Below the pieces are notes generated by a model. It was not told the DNA's origin, did not search any database, and saw only the letters and a program-made list of their open reading frames with translations. Below are positions 1 through 11,174 of a stretch of DNA of 35,601 nucleotides, piece by piece. Both the position numbers and the translations under genes were made by a program. Numbering within the stretch: position 1 is the first letter of the stretch; every line of letters begins with the position of its first letter. The stretch spans positions 1-35,601 of the forward strand of contig NZ_AFHI01000025.1 in assembly GCF_000217935.1 (NCBI RefSeq), given 5' to 3'. Source of the stretch: Rheinheimera sp. A13L (GTDB taxonomy: Bacteria > Pseudomonadota > Gammaproteobacteria > Enterobacterales > Alteromonadaceae).

Positions 1-20
1 CACCGAGCGGTGCCTTTTTC
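1..20. terminator. Probable shared terminator, cut by the window edge
   Basis: CACCG-AG-CGGTG forms a short hairpin followed by CCTTTTT on the + strand. It lies just past the prs stop on the other strand, so it may end both prs and a rightward-reading gene left of the window. The left arm and any T-run for prs lie outside the window. Confidence 0.5.
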
Positions 21-37
21 AAATCTTCAGTCTGAAA

Positions 38-982
38 TTAATCAAACATCGAAGAGATAGATTCTTCGTTGCTGATACGACGGATACATTCGGCCAGCAT
101 ATCGCTTAATGTCAGCTGTTTCACTTTGGCAATGGCGCGAATTTCAGCACTCAGTGGCATAGTGTCGGTGATGATCAGCTCATCAATCACTGAGTTTCTG
201 ATGTTTTCAGCTGCATTGCCAGAGAACACAGGGTGAGTCGCGTAAGCAAATACTCGTTTTGCACCTTGTTCCTTTAAGGCTTCAGCTGCTTTGCATAAAG
301 TGCCGCCTGTATCAATCATGTCATCGACAATAATACAGTCGCGATCTTTGACATCACCAATGATATGCATCACCTGAGACACGTTGGCCTTAGGACGACG
401 TTTATCGATAATGGCTAAGTCAGCATCGTTCAACAGTTTGGCGATAGCACGGGCACGCACTACACCACCTATATCCGGAGACACGACCACTGGTGCAACA
501 AATTCACGTTTACGCATATCGTCCAGCAAAATAGGGCTACCGAATACGTTGTCCACTGGTACGTCGAAGAAACCCTGAATTTGCTCAGCGTGTAAATCTA
601 CTGTCAGTACACGGTCCACACCAACGCTGGATAAAAAGTCTGCCACTACTTTAGCAGTGATAGGCACACGGGCAGAACGCACTCGTCTGTCCTGGCGGGC
701 ATAACCAAAGTAAGGAATGACTGCAGTAATACGACCGGCAGAAGCGCGGCGTAAGGCGTCTACCATCACAATGAGTTCCATCAGGTTGTCATTGGTTGGC
801 GCACAAGTAGACTGGATAATAAAAACGTCAGATCCCCTGACGTTTTCATTGATTTGCACACTGACTTCACCGTCGCTAAAACGGCCGACTTCGGCATCGC
901 CCAGTTTGATATATAAACGGCTGGCTATCTTCTTGGCGAGTTCTGGTACGGCGTTACCAGCGAATATCTTCATGTCGGGCAC
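38..982 (-). CDS. prs: Ribose-phosphate pyrophosphokinase (PRPP synthetase)
   Basis: Makes PRPP from ribose 5-phosphate and ATP in the cytoplasm, feeding nucleotide, histidine, tryptophan and NAD synthesis. The protein follows E. coli Prs nearly residue for residue: YARQDRR, the flexible loop region, [13 protein letters not shown] and the PRPP-binding [11 protein letters not shown] place the start at GTG 982 (reads VPDMKIFAG), which gives 314 residues against 315 in E. coli and has GAGG 8 nt upstream. The frame stays open to an ATG at 1057 overlapping the ispE stop, but those 25 extra residues do not match the family. It is the last gene of a leftward lolB-ispE-prs run. A 9-bp hairpin lies between ispE and prs, so expression may be partly uncoupled from ispE. 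Its PRPP is the co-substrate of gpt at 23.7 kb. Confidence 0.97.
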   Translation of the reverse strand: MPDMKIFAGNAVPELAKKIASRLYIKLGDAEVGRFSDGEVSVQINENVRGSDVFIIQSTCAPTNDNLMELIVMVDALRRASAGRITAVIPYFGYARQDRRVRSARVPITAKVVADFLSSVGVDRVLTVDLHAEQIQGFFDVPVDNVFGSPILLDDMRKREFVAPVVVSPDIGGVVRARAIAKLLNDADLAIIDKRRPKANVSQVMHIIGDVKDRDCIIVDDMIDTGGTLCKAAEALKEQGAKRVFAYATHPVFSGNAAENIRNSVIDELIITDTMPLSAEIRAIAKVKQLTLSDMLAECIRRISNEESISSMFD

Positions 983-1022
983 GGCAGGATCCTCAGGGCA
1001 GTTTATGAGTCCGGTTAATAAT

Positions 1023-1050
1023 ACAGCAGGCCTTTTGTGTCGCCTGCTGT
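1023..1050 (-). promoter_or_regulatory. Hairpin between ispE and prs
   Basis: On the minus strand ACAGCAGGC and GCCTGCTGT pair perfectly over 9 bp around a 10-nt loop, followed by ATTATTAA. It sits in the leader ahead of the prs GTG start and just after the ispE stop. The T-run is poor, so attenuation, RNA stability or processing is as likely as termination. Confidence 0.4.
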
Positions 1051-1053
1051 GCG

Positions 1054-1899
1054 TCATACGGCATGTTCCAATTCAGTCAGGACAGCAGACTGATTGACCC
1101 CTTTCGCAACAAAGGCGCGCCACTGTGGCGGCAGTTTTGCAAGGGTTTGACGGGCACTTAATTCATCCTGGAACTCGGCAAACACACTGGCGCCGGTACC
1201 TGTCATTCTGGACGGCGCGTATTCTATCAACCAGTTCAGTACCATTGCAACCTCGGGGTATAGCCCTTTAACCAGAGTTTCGCAGTCATTTTGCCACTCT
1301 GAGTCTAGTAGATCTTTGACGGACATGACGGGGGTATTACGGATTAAATCAGCGTGGCTAAAGACTTCAGCTGTGCTGACATGCACATCAGGCGTCACAA
1401 TAAGGTAATATTTTTGCGGCAAACTAACGGGTTGTAATTTTTCTCCAACCCCTTCAGCAAAGGCTGTTTTTCCGAATACAAAAACAGGAACGTCGGCACC
1501 TAAGGTTAAGCCGAGTTCACAAAGCTGTGCGTTCGATAGTTTTAATTGCCATAAATGATTTAATGCCAGCAAAGTGGTGGCTGCATCGGATGAACCGCCA
1601 CCTAAGCCGCCGCCCATAGGTACTTGTTTATTCAGATAAATATCTACGCCTGCGTTTTCAAAAGCCAGAGGCTGCAATAACTGAGCCGCGCGAACCACCA
1701 GGTTGCTGTCGTTTTCTATGCTTTTATCTGAACAACTAAAGTTAATTTCACCGTCCCTGGTGAGTGTGAAACTAAGCTGGTCACCACAATCAAGCATTTG
1801 AAACAAAGTTTGCAGATTGTGATAACCATCGGCCCTGCGGCCTGTGATATGTAAAAATAAATTCAGTTTAGCCGGGGCCGACAAAGTTAATGTTGCCAT
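1054..1899 (-). CDS. ispE: 4-diphosphocytidyl-2-C-methyl-D-erythritol kinase
   Basis: Fourth enzyme of the MEP isoprenoid pathway: it phosphorylates CDP-methylerythritol with ATP in the cytoplasm. It is a GHMP kinase. Substrate-site residues lie in the N-terminal [20 protein letters not shown] stretch (residues 8-27, K11). The ATP-binding glycine loop [13 protein letters not shown] is at 94-106, and the catalytic Asp is likely D137 in LGADVPVF. At 281 residues it has the usual family length. The ATG at 1899 lies inside the end of lolB (13-bp overlap), indicating translational coupling; the TGA overlaps the ATG of the open frame running into prs. The same order is found in E. coli. Confidence 0.96.
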   Translation of the reverse strand: MATLTLSAPAKLNLFLHITGRRADGYHNLQTLFQMLDCGDQLSFTLTRDGEINFSCSDKSIENDSNLVVRAAQLLQPLAFENAGVDIYLNKQVPMGGGLGGGSSDAATTLLALNHLWQLKLSNAQLCELGLTLGADVPVFVFGKTAFAEGVGEKLQPVSLPQKYYLIVTPDVHVSTAEVFSHADLIRNTPVMSVKDLLDSEWQNDCETLVKGLYPEVAMVLNWLIEYAPSRMTGTGASVFAEFQDELSARQTLAKLPPQWRAFVAKGVNQSAVLTELEHAV

Positions 1900-2498
1900 T
1901 TACGCACCACCAGCTTAATACGGCTGCCATCAGTTTTAGAATCTAACTGAATACGTTTTGGCAATGCTAACGCATCTGGGAAAAACTCGCTATAACTAAC
2001 TTGCCAGTCACGTTGCTGGCTATCTTTTAGCGTAAAGCTGGTTAAGCGGCCTTGGGCATCCCAATGATGATTAAAACTGCCCGCGCTTGCCACACCTTTG
2101 AGCCAGAGTGGCATTTCTTCGATAGGTAAACTCCAGCCGGATAAATAATCCAGCAAGGCACTGGCCGACTGCGCCTGATGCGTTTCACCATCTGCTTTGA
2201 CAGTGGCGCCACGGGCGTCGGTTTCCAGTTCAAAAATACTGATACCAACAAAATTAGTCATGCTGGCCTGAAAAAAAGGCCCTTGTTGTTGCCAGTTTAA
2301 ACTGCCGCTGATGCTCTCTTCTGGTGCTTTTACACCTAAGGCTCCGGTCAAAGTAAACTCCTGCAATTGCTCTAACTGCAGCTGTCGTTGTTGTGCTGAC
2401 AACGGAATAACAGGTTTTAGCTGGCTGTTGTTACTGGCACAACCTGTCAAAATCAGGCAGAAAACTATAAAACAACCAGTTTTTATCGCTGTAAACAC
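1887..2498 (-). CDS. lolB: Outer-membrane lipoprotein receptor LolB
   Basis: LolB accepts lipoproteins from the periplasmic carrier LolA and inserts them into the outer membrane, where it is itself lipid-anchored. The N-terminus has a signal sequence with lipobox L17-T18-G19-C20, so C20 is the lipidated residue. The rest has the family's usual size (203 residues) and the GSLNWQQQGPFF and WQVSYSEF stretches typical of the half-barrel fold. The start is GTG 2498 with AAGGA about 7 nt upstream. It is divergent from hemA and overlaps ispE by 13 bp, as the first gene of lolB-ispE-prs. Overall identity with distant LolB is low, but context and lipobox make the call firm. Confidence 0.93.
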   Translation of the reverse strand: MFTAIKTGCFIVFCLILTGCASNNSQLKPVIPLSAQQRQLQLEQLQEFTLTGALGVKAPEESISGSLNWQQQGPFFQASMTNFVGISIFELETDARGATVKADGETHQAQSASALLDYLSGWSLPIEEMPLWLKGVASAGSFNHHWDAQGRLTSFTLKDSQQRDWQVSYSEFFPDALALPKRIQLDSKTDGSRIKLVVRKWQH

Positions 2499-2517
2499 AC
2501 TAATTCCTTCTCTACGC

Positions 2518-2546
2518 TTTTTTTAGTTTGGGCTTTTTCGTACAAT
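2518..2546 (+). promoter_or_regulatory. Possible hemA promoter
   Basis: TACAAT at 2541-2546 is a good -10 element. Seventeen bases upstream lies only TTTTTT (2518-2523), a weak -35. It falls in the 99-bp divergent gap between lolB and hemA and would give a leader of about 45 nt. Confidence 0.4.
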
Positions 2547-2597
2547 TCGCCCTCTTTTGACTAACGACCGTTTTTTCAAAACCGGCCAAACAGGTGA

Positions 2598-3845
2598 ATG
2601 ACCATTTTTGCTTTAGGTATTAATCATAAAACTGCACCTGTCTCATTACGTGAGCAGGTTGCTTTTGCGCCTGAACAAATTTTGGACGCCTTACGCGATC
2701 TGACCACAACGACACAAGTGTCTGACGCTGTGATTTTGTCCACCTGTAACAGAACTGAGCTGTATTTTAGCGGCAGCGCTGAGCAATCGAAACAAGTAAT
2801 TGACTGGCTGAGCAAATTTCATCAGTTGGATTTATCCGAATTGCAGCATCATTTATACCTGCATCAGGATCAGCAGGCCAGCAGTCATTTAATGCGGGTG
2901 GCCTGTGGCCTGGATTCGTTAGTGCTGGGCGAGCCACAAATTCTCGGTCAGGTGAAGCAAGCTTATAGCCATTCCCGTCAGGCTGGCACCATTAATCCGG
3001 CTTTTGAACGCTTGTTTCAAAAGACCTTTTCGGTTGCTAAGCAGGTTCGTACTGAAACAGATATTGGCGCCAGTGCTGTGTCAGTCGCTTTTGCTGCAGT
3101 CAGCCTGGCCCGGCAAATCTTTGGTCAGTTAGGCAAAGTTAAAGTGCTGTTGATTGGTGCTGGTGAGACGATAGAGCTGGTGGCGAAACATTTGCTGGAG
3201 CAGGGCGCAGAAAAAATTACGGTAGCAAACCGCTCTTATGACAAAGCCGCAGCTTTAGCCAGCCAGTTTAACGGCGAAGCAGTGAGTCTCTCACAAGTGC
3301 CACAAGCTTTGGCTTATGCCGATGTGGTTATTAGTTCGACCGCCAGTACCTTGCCTATTGTCGGTAAAGGTATGGTGGAACAGGCGCTGAAAAAACGCCG
3401 CCATAAACCTATGTTTTTTGTCGATTTAGCTGTGCCACGCGATATTGAAGAGCAAGTATCAGAGCTGGAAGACGCGTATTTGTATACAGTGGACGACTTA
3501 CAATCCATAGTGCTGCAAAATTTGCAGAACCGTCAGGAAGCGGCGGCCGAAGCCGAGCACATGATTTTGCAGGGCGTCAGCGAGTTCAGTCAGTGGCTGA
3601 GTTTGCATGGCCAACTGGACGTGGTGCGCGATTATCGCGAAAAAGGCGAAGCCATTCGGGATGAATTGCTGGCCAAAGCAGGCAAACAAATTGCAGCAGG
3701 GCAAGACCCGGAAAAAGTATTAGCTGAACTTGCGACTAAACTCAGCAACAGGTTGATGCATGCACCAACCAAGGCTCTGAGGCAGTTATTGCAGGACGAG
3801 CAACCTCAACAACAATCTTTGATCAACACTTTGTTAGATCTGTAA
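2598..3845 (+). CDS. hemA: Glutamyl-tRNA reductase
   Basis: First committed step of C5 tetrapyrrole synthesis: NADPH-dependent reduction of glutamyl-tRNA(Glu) to glutamate-1-semialdehyde. The catalytic cysteine is C50 in LSTCNRTE. The N-terminal [14 protein letters not shown] motif is clear, the central nucleotide-binding segment reads [17 protein letters not shown], and the C-terminal dimerisation helix region includes [10 protein letters not shown]. The 415 residues match the usual family size. It is the first gene of hemA-prfA-prmC and is divergent from lolB. The ATG at 2598 is preceded by a modest CAGG. Confidence 0.97.
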   Translation: MTIFALGINHKTAPVSLREQVAFAPEQILDALRDLTTTTQVSDAVILSTCNRTELYFSGSAEQSKQVIDWLSKFHQLDLSELQHHLYLHQDQQASSHLMRVACGLDSLVLGEPQILGQVKQAYSHSRQAGTINPAFERLFQKTFSVAKQVRTETDIGASAVSVAFAAVSLARQIFGQLGKVKVLLIGAGETIELVAKHLLEQGAEKITVANRSYDKAAALASQFNGEAVSLSQVPQALAYADVVISSTASTLPIVGKGMVEQALKKRRHKPMFFVDLAVPRDIEEQVSELEDAYLYTVDDLQSIVLQNLQNRQEAAAEAEHMILQGVSEFSQWLSLHGQLDVVRDYREKGEAIRDELLAKAGKQIAAGQDPEKVLAELATKLSNRLMHAPTKALRQLLQDEQPQQQSLINTLLDL

Positions 3846-3864
3846 TCAGGTAAAAAGAAACAAC

Positions 3865-4956
3865 ATGAAAGAATCGGTGTACCGCAAACTCGAAGCTCTG
3901 GTCGAACGTTATGAAGAAGTTCAGGCGTTATTAAGTGACGCTGGCGTAATTTCTGACCAAAGTCGTTTTCGGGAATTGTCCAAAGAGTACAGCCAACTGG
4001 AAGAACTGAGCCAGGCTTTTGGTTCTTATCGTCAGGCGCAGGATGATTTAGCCAGCGCTGAAGACATGATGAAAGACTCAGACCCTGAAATGCGTGATAT
4101 GGCACAGGACGAATACAAAGCAGCCAAAGAGCGCATTGAACAGCTGGATCAGGACTTACAAATTCTGTTGTTACCTAAAGATCCTAACGATAGCAACAGC
4201 TGCTTCCTTGAAATTCGTGCCGGTGCTGGTGGTGATGAAGCCGCTATTTTTGCTGGTGACGTCTTCCGTATGTACAGCCGCTTTTGTGAACGTAAACGCT
4301 GGAAAGTAGAAATTGTCAGCTGTAACGACGGCGAACACGGTGGCTATAAAGAAGTGATCGCCAGCATTCAGGGCGAAGGTGCTTACGGTATTCTGAAATT
4401 TGAATCCGGTGGTCACCGCGTGCAACGTGTACCAGCTACTGAATCTCAGGGCAGGGTGCATACTTCTGCCTGTACAGTGGCTATTATGCCGGAAGTACCT
4501 GAAAGCGAAGCCATTGAAATTAATCCTGCTGACTTAAAAGTAGATACCTACCGCGCCTCTGGTGCCGGTGGTCAGCACGTGAACAGAACAGATTCCGCCA
4601 TTCGTATTACTCACTTACCTACAGGTATAGTGGTTGAATGTCAGGACGAACGTTCGCAGCATAAAAACCGTGCCCGCGCTATGAGCGTGTTGCAGTCGCG
4701 TATTCAGGCTGCTGAAGATGAAAAACGCCGTTTAGTGGAAGAATCGACCCGCCGCTCTCTAGTCGGCAGTGGCGATCGTTCTGAACGTATTCGTACTTAC
4801 AACTTCCCGCAAGGCCGTTTAACGGATCACCGTATCAACCTGACCATCTACCGTTTATTAGATGTGATGGAAGGTGATTTAGATTTGGTGATTGGTCCAC
4901 TAAGCCATGAACATCAGGCCGACTTGTTAGCTGCTTTGGCTGATGAAAACCGTTAA
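3865..4956 (+). CDS. prfA: Peptide chain release factor 1
   Basis: RF1 recognises UAA and UAG stop codons and triggers peptidyl-tRNA hydrolysis on the ribosome. The codon-reading PAT tripeptide (residues 190-192) marks it as RF1 rather than RF2. The GGQ motif is at 235-237 inside [14 protein letters not shown]; its glutamine is the methylation target of PrmC, encoded next. At 363 residues it is close to the E. coli protein. It starts 19 nt after hemA and its last 14 bp overlap prmC, so enzyme and substrate are translationally coupled. Confidence 0.98.
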   Translation: MKESVYRKLEALVERYEEVQALLSDAGVISDQSRFRELSKEYSQLEELSQAFGSYRQAQDDLASAEDMMKDSDPEMRDMAQDEYKAAKERIEQLDQDLQILLLPKDPNDSNSCFLEIRAGAGGDEAAIFAGDVFRMYSRFCERKRWKVEIVSCNDGEHGGYKEVIASIQGEGAYGILKFESGGHRVQRVPATESQGRVHTSACTVAIMPEVPESEAIEINPADLKVDTYRASGAGGQHVNRTDSAIRITHLPTGIVVECQDERSQHKNRARAMSVLQSRIQAAEDEKRRLVEESTRRSLVGSGDRSERIRTYNFPQGRLTDHRINLTIYRLLDVMEGDLDLVIGPLSHEHQADLLAALADENR

Positions 4957-5830
4957 TACTGCTATTGGTAACACGCTAACTCTGACGCAGTGGCTGGAAC
5001 AGGCTACTGCGTTACTTACTCCTTTGCTTGAAACTGGCCCTGTACCTGCAGATGCAAAACAGGAAGCACGGCGTATTCTGCTGGAAGTACTGGATATCAA
5101 CGCCACTACTTTGATGTTGTATCCAGAGCGTGAGCTAACAGCATCACAGTTATTGTTGTTAGGACCAGTGCTGACTCGCCGCCTGACGGGCGAGCCTCTG
5201 GCCCATATTCTGGGCTACTGGTATTTCTGGGATTTTAAACTCGCTGTTGCACCCTGTACTTTAATACCAAGACCTGACACCGAATTGTTAGTGGAGCAGG
5301 CTTTAGCTTTACCTTTGCCTGCCAAAGCCCAAGTACTGGATTTAGGCACTGGCACAGGAGCTATAGCTTTGGCTTTAGCTAAAGAAAAATCAGCTTGGGC
5401 TGTGACTGGGGTGGATTTAGAACCCGATGCTGTCGCTTTGGCAAAGCAAAATGTTGAGCTTTTGGCATTAACTAATTGCCAAATCAAACAAAGCAGCTGG
5501 TTTGATGCGTTAGAAGGGCAGCAGTTTGATTTAATCGTCAGCAACCCACCTTATATAGACGCACAAGACCCGCATTTAGCCTTGGGCGATGTACGTTTTG
5601 AACCTGACTCGGCTTTAATAGCTCCAGAACAAGGCCTGGCCGATATCCGCCATATTTGTACACAAGCCCCACAATTTCTGACTCCGTCCGGCTGGTTATG
5701 GCTGGAACACGGCTACCAGCAAAGCGACGTTGTGCAGCAGATTTTAACTGCAGCAGGTTTTACCTCTGTGCAATCGGTGAAAGACTACGGCGACCAGTGG
5801 CGTATCAGTGGCGGCCAGCTTCCCGCGTAG
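4943..5830 (+). CDS. prmC: Release factor glutamine methyltransferase
   Basis: Transfers a methyl group from S-adenosylmethionine to the GGQ glutamine of RF1 and RF2. The SAM-binding loop [15 protein letters not shown] has its aspartate at D133. The substrate-binding NPPY motif is at 201-204 ([13 protein letters not shown]). The helical N-terminal release-factor-binding region is present and the length (295) fits the family. It overlaps prfA by 14 bp. In E. coli sirB2 follows directly; here a leftward gene begins 98 bp away, so the gene run is broken at this point. Confidence 0.96.
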   Translation: MKTVNTAIGNTLTLTQWLEQATALLTPLLETGPVPADAKQEARRILLEVLDINATTLMLYPERELTASQLLLLGPVLTRRLTGEPLAHILGYWYFWDFKLAVAPCTLIPRPDTELLVEQALALPLPAKAQVLDLGTGTGAIALALAKEKSAWAVTGVDLEPDAVALAKQNVELLALTNCQIKQSSWFDALEGQQFDLIVSNPPYIDAQDPHLALGDVRFEPDSALIAPEQGLADIRHICTQAPQFLTPSGWLWLEHGYQQSDVVQQILTAAGFTSVQSVKDYGDQWRISGGQLPA

Positions 5831-5928
5831 TTTGGTTTGTCCTTTACCTGAAAATCTGCTGCAGGTCTTGGTTGATCTGTGTTTGCCTCTGATCCAATCC
5901 ATTACCAGAAAACATCAGCGTCCCCCTG

Positions 5929-6765
5929 CTATTGATAATCCCCTTGGGCCAGACGGTCAAAGTAGGTCTGATAACGCCCGCTTTGTTTAAATTGCTGCAA
6001 CTGCTGATTAAATAGCGCAGCTAACCGCACACTGTCTGGCATTTTATGGGGGAATAACAAAAAGCTTTGATTGATGAGCAGGGGTTTGGGGTGATGGCTG
6101 ATGGCATCGGCCAATTCAGGCAGTTGATGCTGAAGCGTATGGTAGCCCACACTGATTTCTTCAGCAAAAGCATCGATACGGCCAGCCGCCAGACGGCGAA
6201 AATTTTGTTCAGTACTGCCTACACGTGACATTTTAAATACCGCCATTTGTAGCGCCTGATCAAAGGCCGGGCCATAGCTATAACCCAGTCCTCCCCCCAG
6301 ATGCAGGCCACGCAAGTCAGAAAGTTGTTGCCATTCGAAAGGGCGTTTCTTCAGATGGAAAAACACAAATTTCTCGCTGAGGACAGGCTCACTGTATAAA
6401 AAGTCGCTGGTTCTGTCTTCGCTCTGCATCCAGATTGCTGTGGCGGCATATTTGCCATTAGCACTGTCGTGGTAGGCGCGGCCCCAGGGTAAAAAGGTAA
6501 AACTGACCTGATAACCGGCAACTGCAAAAATATCGCTGAGCAGATGAGCCACCACGCCTTGATGGGGCAAGGATTCACTAAGAAAGGGGGGCCATTCGCC
6601 AGCGCTGAGCTGTAGCGGTATTAAGGAACTGCGCTCTGTTGTGTGCTCAGAGGCGTGTTTTGTTAAAGGCTTCTGGGTTTCAGTGGCGTGCACCTTGAGG
6701 GGGTAACCCGACATCAATAGAATAAAATTCAGGCAAGCAGCGTAGAACAAGACGGTCTTGAGCAT
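5929..6765 (-). CDS. Periplasmic solute-binding protein (SBP family 3-like)
   Basis: It has an N-terminal signal sequence (about residues 1-27) and a two-lobe binding-protein pattern: WPPFLSESLPHQGVVAHLLSDIF, FLPWGRAYHDS, the lobe-junction-like TSDFLYSEPV, and AAGRIDAFAEE. This resembles stand-alone members of the bacterial extracellular solute-binding family 3 (polar amino-acid type) common in aquatic gammaproteobacteria. No permease or ATPase gene is adjacent, so a sensory or orphan role is possible; the ligand cannot be read. It is divergent from the HD-GYP regulator (246-bp gap) and convergent with prmC. The pair sits within a gene run that is continuous in E. coli. The ATG at 6765 has GGAAA about 8 nt upstream. 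Confidence 0.72.
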   Translation of the reverse strand: MLKTVLFYAACLNFILLMSGYPLKVHATETQKPLTKHASEHTTERSSLIPLQLSAGEWPPFLSESLPHQGVVAHLLSDIFAVAGYQVSFTFLPWGRAYHDSANGKYAATAIWMQSEDRTSDFLYSEPVLSEKFVFFHLKKRPFEWQQLSDLRGLHLGGGLGYSYGPAFDQALQMAVFKMSRVGSTEQNFRRLAAGRIDAFAEEISVGYHTLQHQLPELADAISHHPKPLLINQSFLLFPHKMPDSVRLAALFNQQLQQFKQSGRYQTYFDRLAQGDYQ

Positions 6766-6939
6766 AGTGTATTTCCGTTGTCTGGCAGCAAAAGTGCTAT
6801 AGCTGTAGCCGGGTTGCGTTTTCTATAGTAATACAGTGGAATCAACCAATAAGCCAGTTTGCTTTACCTGATATGCATCAACTGCCTTTGGCTTCATTTC
6901 CATCAACTCTAAAATATTTATATTTTCAACGACTTTGCT

Positions 6940-6968
6940 TTGACCCAACCTTGTTTAGCGCATATAAA
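6940..6968 (+). promoter_or_regulatory. Sigma70-type promoter of the HD-GYP gene
   Basis: TTGACC (6940-6945), an exact 17-nt spacer, then TATAAA (6963-6968). It would start transcription near 6975, leaving a leader of about 37 nt that carries AAGGAG ahead of the ATG at 7012. Confidence 0.65.
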
Positions 6969-7011
6969 TAACACAGAGCAGTAAAGCGCGCAGCAAGCTA
7001 AGGAGTGTGAC

Positions 7012-8571
7012 ATGGCGAATGATTTTTTGTTTGCTGAGGAACCCGAGGAAGTAGTACATGTTTCCCGAGGCAGTTGGAAAGTATTGATAGTAGACGATGA
7101 GCCTGAGGTTCATGCTGTTACTAAGCTGGCATTAAGTGACTTTTCTTTTCAGGGCAAACACCTCGAATTTATCAGCGCTTATTCAGGCCGTGAGGCTCGT
7201 GAGATGTTGGCTAAGCATACAGATGCAGCCATAGTGCTTTTGGATGTGGTGATGGAAACTGACGATGCCGGTTTGCTGGTGGCTCGTTATATCCGCGAGG
7301 AGCTGCATAATCATTATGTGCGTATTATTTTGCGTACCGGTCAACCGGGGCAGGCGCCTGAGCGTCAGGTGATAGTCAATTACGATATTAACGACTACAA
7401 ATCCAAAACTGAGCTGACTGCACAAAAACTCTTTACTGTGGTGATGTCGAGCTTACGATCCTACCGGGATATTCTGGCCATTGATCATAGCCGCCAGGGC
7501 CTTGAAAAAATTATTACCGCCTCGGCAGATTTATTTTCTGCCCATTCAATGGAACAGTTTATTGATGGCGTACTGCAGCAACTGACCTCTATTTTAGGGT
7601 GCAACGACAATGCCTTGCTGGTTACGTCATCTTTGGTCGCGGGAAATATCAATGAAGATGCCGATCCGGAACGTTTAGTGGTATTTGCCGGTTTAGGCCA
7701 GTTTGAGCATCAGGAAGGCAAACAGATCAGCGATGTGCTGGAACCGCCATTACTGGACGCTTTTCATCAGGCGCTGAACAGTCGCAGCATAGTGTACCGT
7801 GATAATTATCTGGTGGCCTATTGCACCAGTAAGTTTACCTCTGGTTCATTGCTTTATGTATCGGGTTTACCTAACCAGATGACAGACACACAAAAACGTT
7901 TAATTGAGCTGTTTTCACAAAATGTGCAAATTGCTTATGAAAACGTGCAACTGCAAAGCGAAATTGAAGACACCCAACGCGAAATTGTGTATCGCTTAAG
8001 TGAAGCTGTGGAGCATCGCTCCATCGAAACCGGTAATCATGTCAAACGTGTGGCTTTTATTTGTTACGATCTGGCCAAAGCTTATGGCTTACCTGAAGAA
8101 GAAGCCGAAAAGCTGATGTTTGCTTCTCCTTTGCATGATGTTGGCAAAGTAGGTATACCGGATGGCATTCTAAATAAGCCGATGAAATTGCATGGGCAGG
8201 AATGGGAAGTGATGAAAACCCATGCCAGCATAGGCTATGAAATTTTAAAAAACTCCAAACGCACCATTATTCAGGCGGGCGCAATCATAGCCCAGGATCA
8301 CCATGAAAAATGGGATGGATCTGGTTATCCCAATGGTAAAAAGGGCGAAGACATTCATATTTATGGCCGTATTGCCGCTTTAGCTGATGTTTATGATGCA
8401 TTGCGTCACAGACGCTGTTATAAATCGGCCTGGACTTTGGAGCAGGTGATGGAAAAAATCAGCAGCGAGTCAGGCAAACATTTTGACCCTAAACTGGTCG
8501 AAATATTTAAAAGCCGGGTCGACAAACTCGAAGCAATACTGCAAAAATACCCGGACGACGAAGATAGGTAG
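7012..8571 (+). CDS. Response regulator with DUF3369 and HD-GYP c-di-GMP phosphodiesterase domain
   Basis: Domain order: receiver domain (about 22-150, acid pair D28/D29, phospho-acceptor D78 in LLDVVMETDD), a middle region like DUF3369 (about 170-310), and HD-GYP (about 325-500). The HD pair is H375-D376 in PLHDVGKVGIPDGIL. The HHEKWDGSGYP signature is intact with GYP at 438-440, so an active c-di-GMP (or cGAMP-type) phosphodiesterase is expected from family knowledge. It acts in the cytoplasm and should be switched by an unlinked histidine kinase; none is in the window. It has its own promoter (6940-6968), a strong AAGGAG ribosome site and a terminator just after. The divergent solute-binding protein may or may not be functionally linked. 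Confidence 0.9.
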   Translation: MANDFLFAEEPEEVVHVSRGSWKVLIVDDEPEVHAVTKLALSDFSFQGKHLEFISAYSGREAREMLAKHTDAAIVLLDVVMETDDAGLLVARYIREELHNHYVRIILRTGQPGQAPERQVIVNYDINDYKSKTELTAQKLFTVVMSSLRSYRDILAIDHSRQGLEKIITASADLFSAHSMEQFIDGVLQQLTSILGCNDNALLVTSSLVAGNINEDADPERLVVFAGLGQFEHQEGKQISDVLEPPLLDAFHQALNSRSIVYRDNYLVAYCTSKFTSGSLLYVSGLPNQMTDTQKRLIELFSQNVQIAYENVQLQSEIEDTQREIVYRLSEAVEHRSIETGNHVKRVAFICYDLAKAYGLPEEEAEKLMFASPLHDVGKVGIPDGILNKPMKLHGQEWEVMKTHASIGYEILKNSKRTIIQAGAIIAQDHHEKWDGSGYPNGKKGEDIHIYGRIAALADVYDALRHRRCYKSAWTLEQVMEKISSESGKHFDPKLVEIFKSRVDKLEAILQKYPDDEDR

Positions 8572-8589
8572 CAGTGACAGCTGATTTCA

Positions 8590-8612
8590 GGCCACCTGCG
8601 GGTGGCTTTTTA
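8590..8612 (+). terminator. Terminator after the HD-GYP gene
   Basis: GCCACC (8591-8596) pairs with GGTGGC (8601-8606) around a 4-nt loop, followed by TTTTTATTT. It separates the regulator from sirB2. Confidence 0.75.
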
Positions 8613-8650
8613 TTTCTAATTTTTTAGCAGATTTTGTAGGGATTATTTTT

Positions 8651-9025
8651 ATGTATATGGCACTCAAACATTCTCATATGTTGTTTATCGCGCTCAGCGT
8701 AACTTTTCTGGCGGTACGGTTTTTATTAAGTTTAAAATCTCCGGCTTTGCTGCAGAATAAATTTTTAAAGATTGCGCCTCATGTAGTGGATACCTTGTTG
8801 CTGCTGACGGCTATTGGCCTGATGCTGACTATTCAGCAATACCCTTTTCAGACGCCATGGCTGACCGATAAACTTTTTGGTTTATTTGCTTATATTGGTT
8901 TAGCTGTTATGGCGTTAAAAGGCCGTACTCTGTTGATGCGTTGGGTTGGTTTTTTAGGTGCTTTAAGCTGGCTGGCGCTGGTGGGCAAAGTCGCTATTAC
9001 TAAAACCCCTGTGTTGTTTGGCTAA
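8651..9025 (+). CDS. sirB2: SirB2 family inner-membrane protein
   Basis: A 124-residue protein with about four hydrophobic segments (roughly 6-27, 42-62, 72-90 and 97-115). Family features include the N-terminal KHSHM, PHVVDTLLLLTAIGL and KLFGLFAYIGLAVMALKG. The molecular function of SirB2 is not known; the name comes from an invasion-gene regulation screen in Salmonella. It stands in its conserved position before sirB1 and kdsA but is cut off from prmC by two unrelated genes. The start at 8651 has AGGG about 9 nt upstream; the ATG two codons later (8657) is equally possible. Confidence 0.85.
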   Translation: MYMALKHSHMLFIALSVTFLAVRFLLSLKSPALLQNKFLKIAPHVVDTLLLLTAIGLMLTIQQYPFQTPWLTDKLFGLFAYIGLAVMALKGRTLLMRWVGFLGALSWLALVGKVAITKTPVLFG

Positions 9026-9104
9026 GGGGGCTTTGCTCAAAACAGCCTTATTTTTATTTAAGTATGCTTTTTGTGATGTGCTTTTTTGTTGTATTGGGTA
9101 GTCA

Positions 9105-10788
<1,684 letters not shown>

Positions 10789-10801
10789 AAAACCACTGTA
10801 G

Positions 10802-10821
10802 GGGCGGGTCTTGACCCGCCC
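10802..10821. repeat. GC-rich REP-like palindrome after kdsA
   Basis: GGGCGGGTC-TT-GACCCGCCC is a 9-bp perfect stem with a 2-nt centre, 13 bp after the kdsA stop. No T-run follows, so it resembles a REP-type extragenic palindrome more than an intrinsic terminator. It may protect the kdsA mRNA 3' end. Confidence 0.5.
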
Positions 10822-10924
10822 GCTTAAATGCCAATTAAATTTCGTTACTTTGAGTAAGAAGGGGATGAAAAACGCGCTCTTTGCTCAAGTATTAAGCTAA
10901 CGATTCAGGCAACTAAAAAATAAG

Positions 10925-10953
10925 TTGACTTGGTTAGCCGAAATCCGTTTAAT
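10925..10953 (+). promoter_or_regulatory. Promoter of the tRNA-Phe/Thr/Phe cluster
   Basis: TTGACT (10925-10930), a 17-nt spacer, and TTTAAT (10948-10953), followed by a C-rich discriminator (ACCCCCC). A GC-rich discriminator is typical of stable-RNA promoters under stringent control; that regulation is inferred. Confidence 0.7.
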
Positions 10954-10963
10954 ACCCCCCGTT

Positions 10964-11039
10964 GCCCAGATAGCTCAGTCGGTAGAGCAGCGGATTGAAA
11001 ATCCGCGTGTCGGTGGTTCGATTCCGCCTCTGGGCACCA
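10964..11039 (+). tRNA. tRNA-Phe (GAA), copy 1
   Basis: 76 nt including encoded CCA. Acceptor GCCCAGA pairs with TCTGGGC; the anticodon loop TTGAAAA carries GAA at 10997-10999; the T-arm contains GGTTCGATTCC. It is identical to the copy at 11175-11250. Confidence 0.97.
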
Positions 11040-11089
11040 TAACTTTTTGTGATGTGGTTGCCTTGCAATCTTGTCACCCGGTTTAGGTT

Positions 11090-11165
<76 letters not shown>

Positions 11166-11174
11166 TTCACTTTT

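Noticed and set aside
384..1097. Plus-strand open frames opposite prs
   Set aside because: Shadows of a highly conserved gene on the other strand.
5838..5909. Possible 23-codon minus-strand peptide between prmC and the solute-binding gene
   Set aside because: Starts at an ATG with no ribosome site and has no recognisable content; most likely chance.
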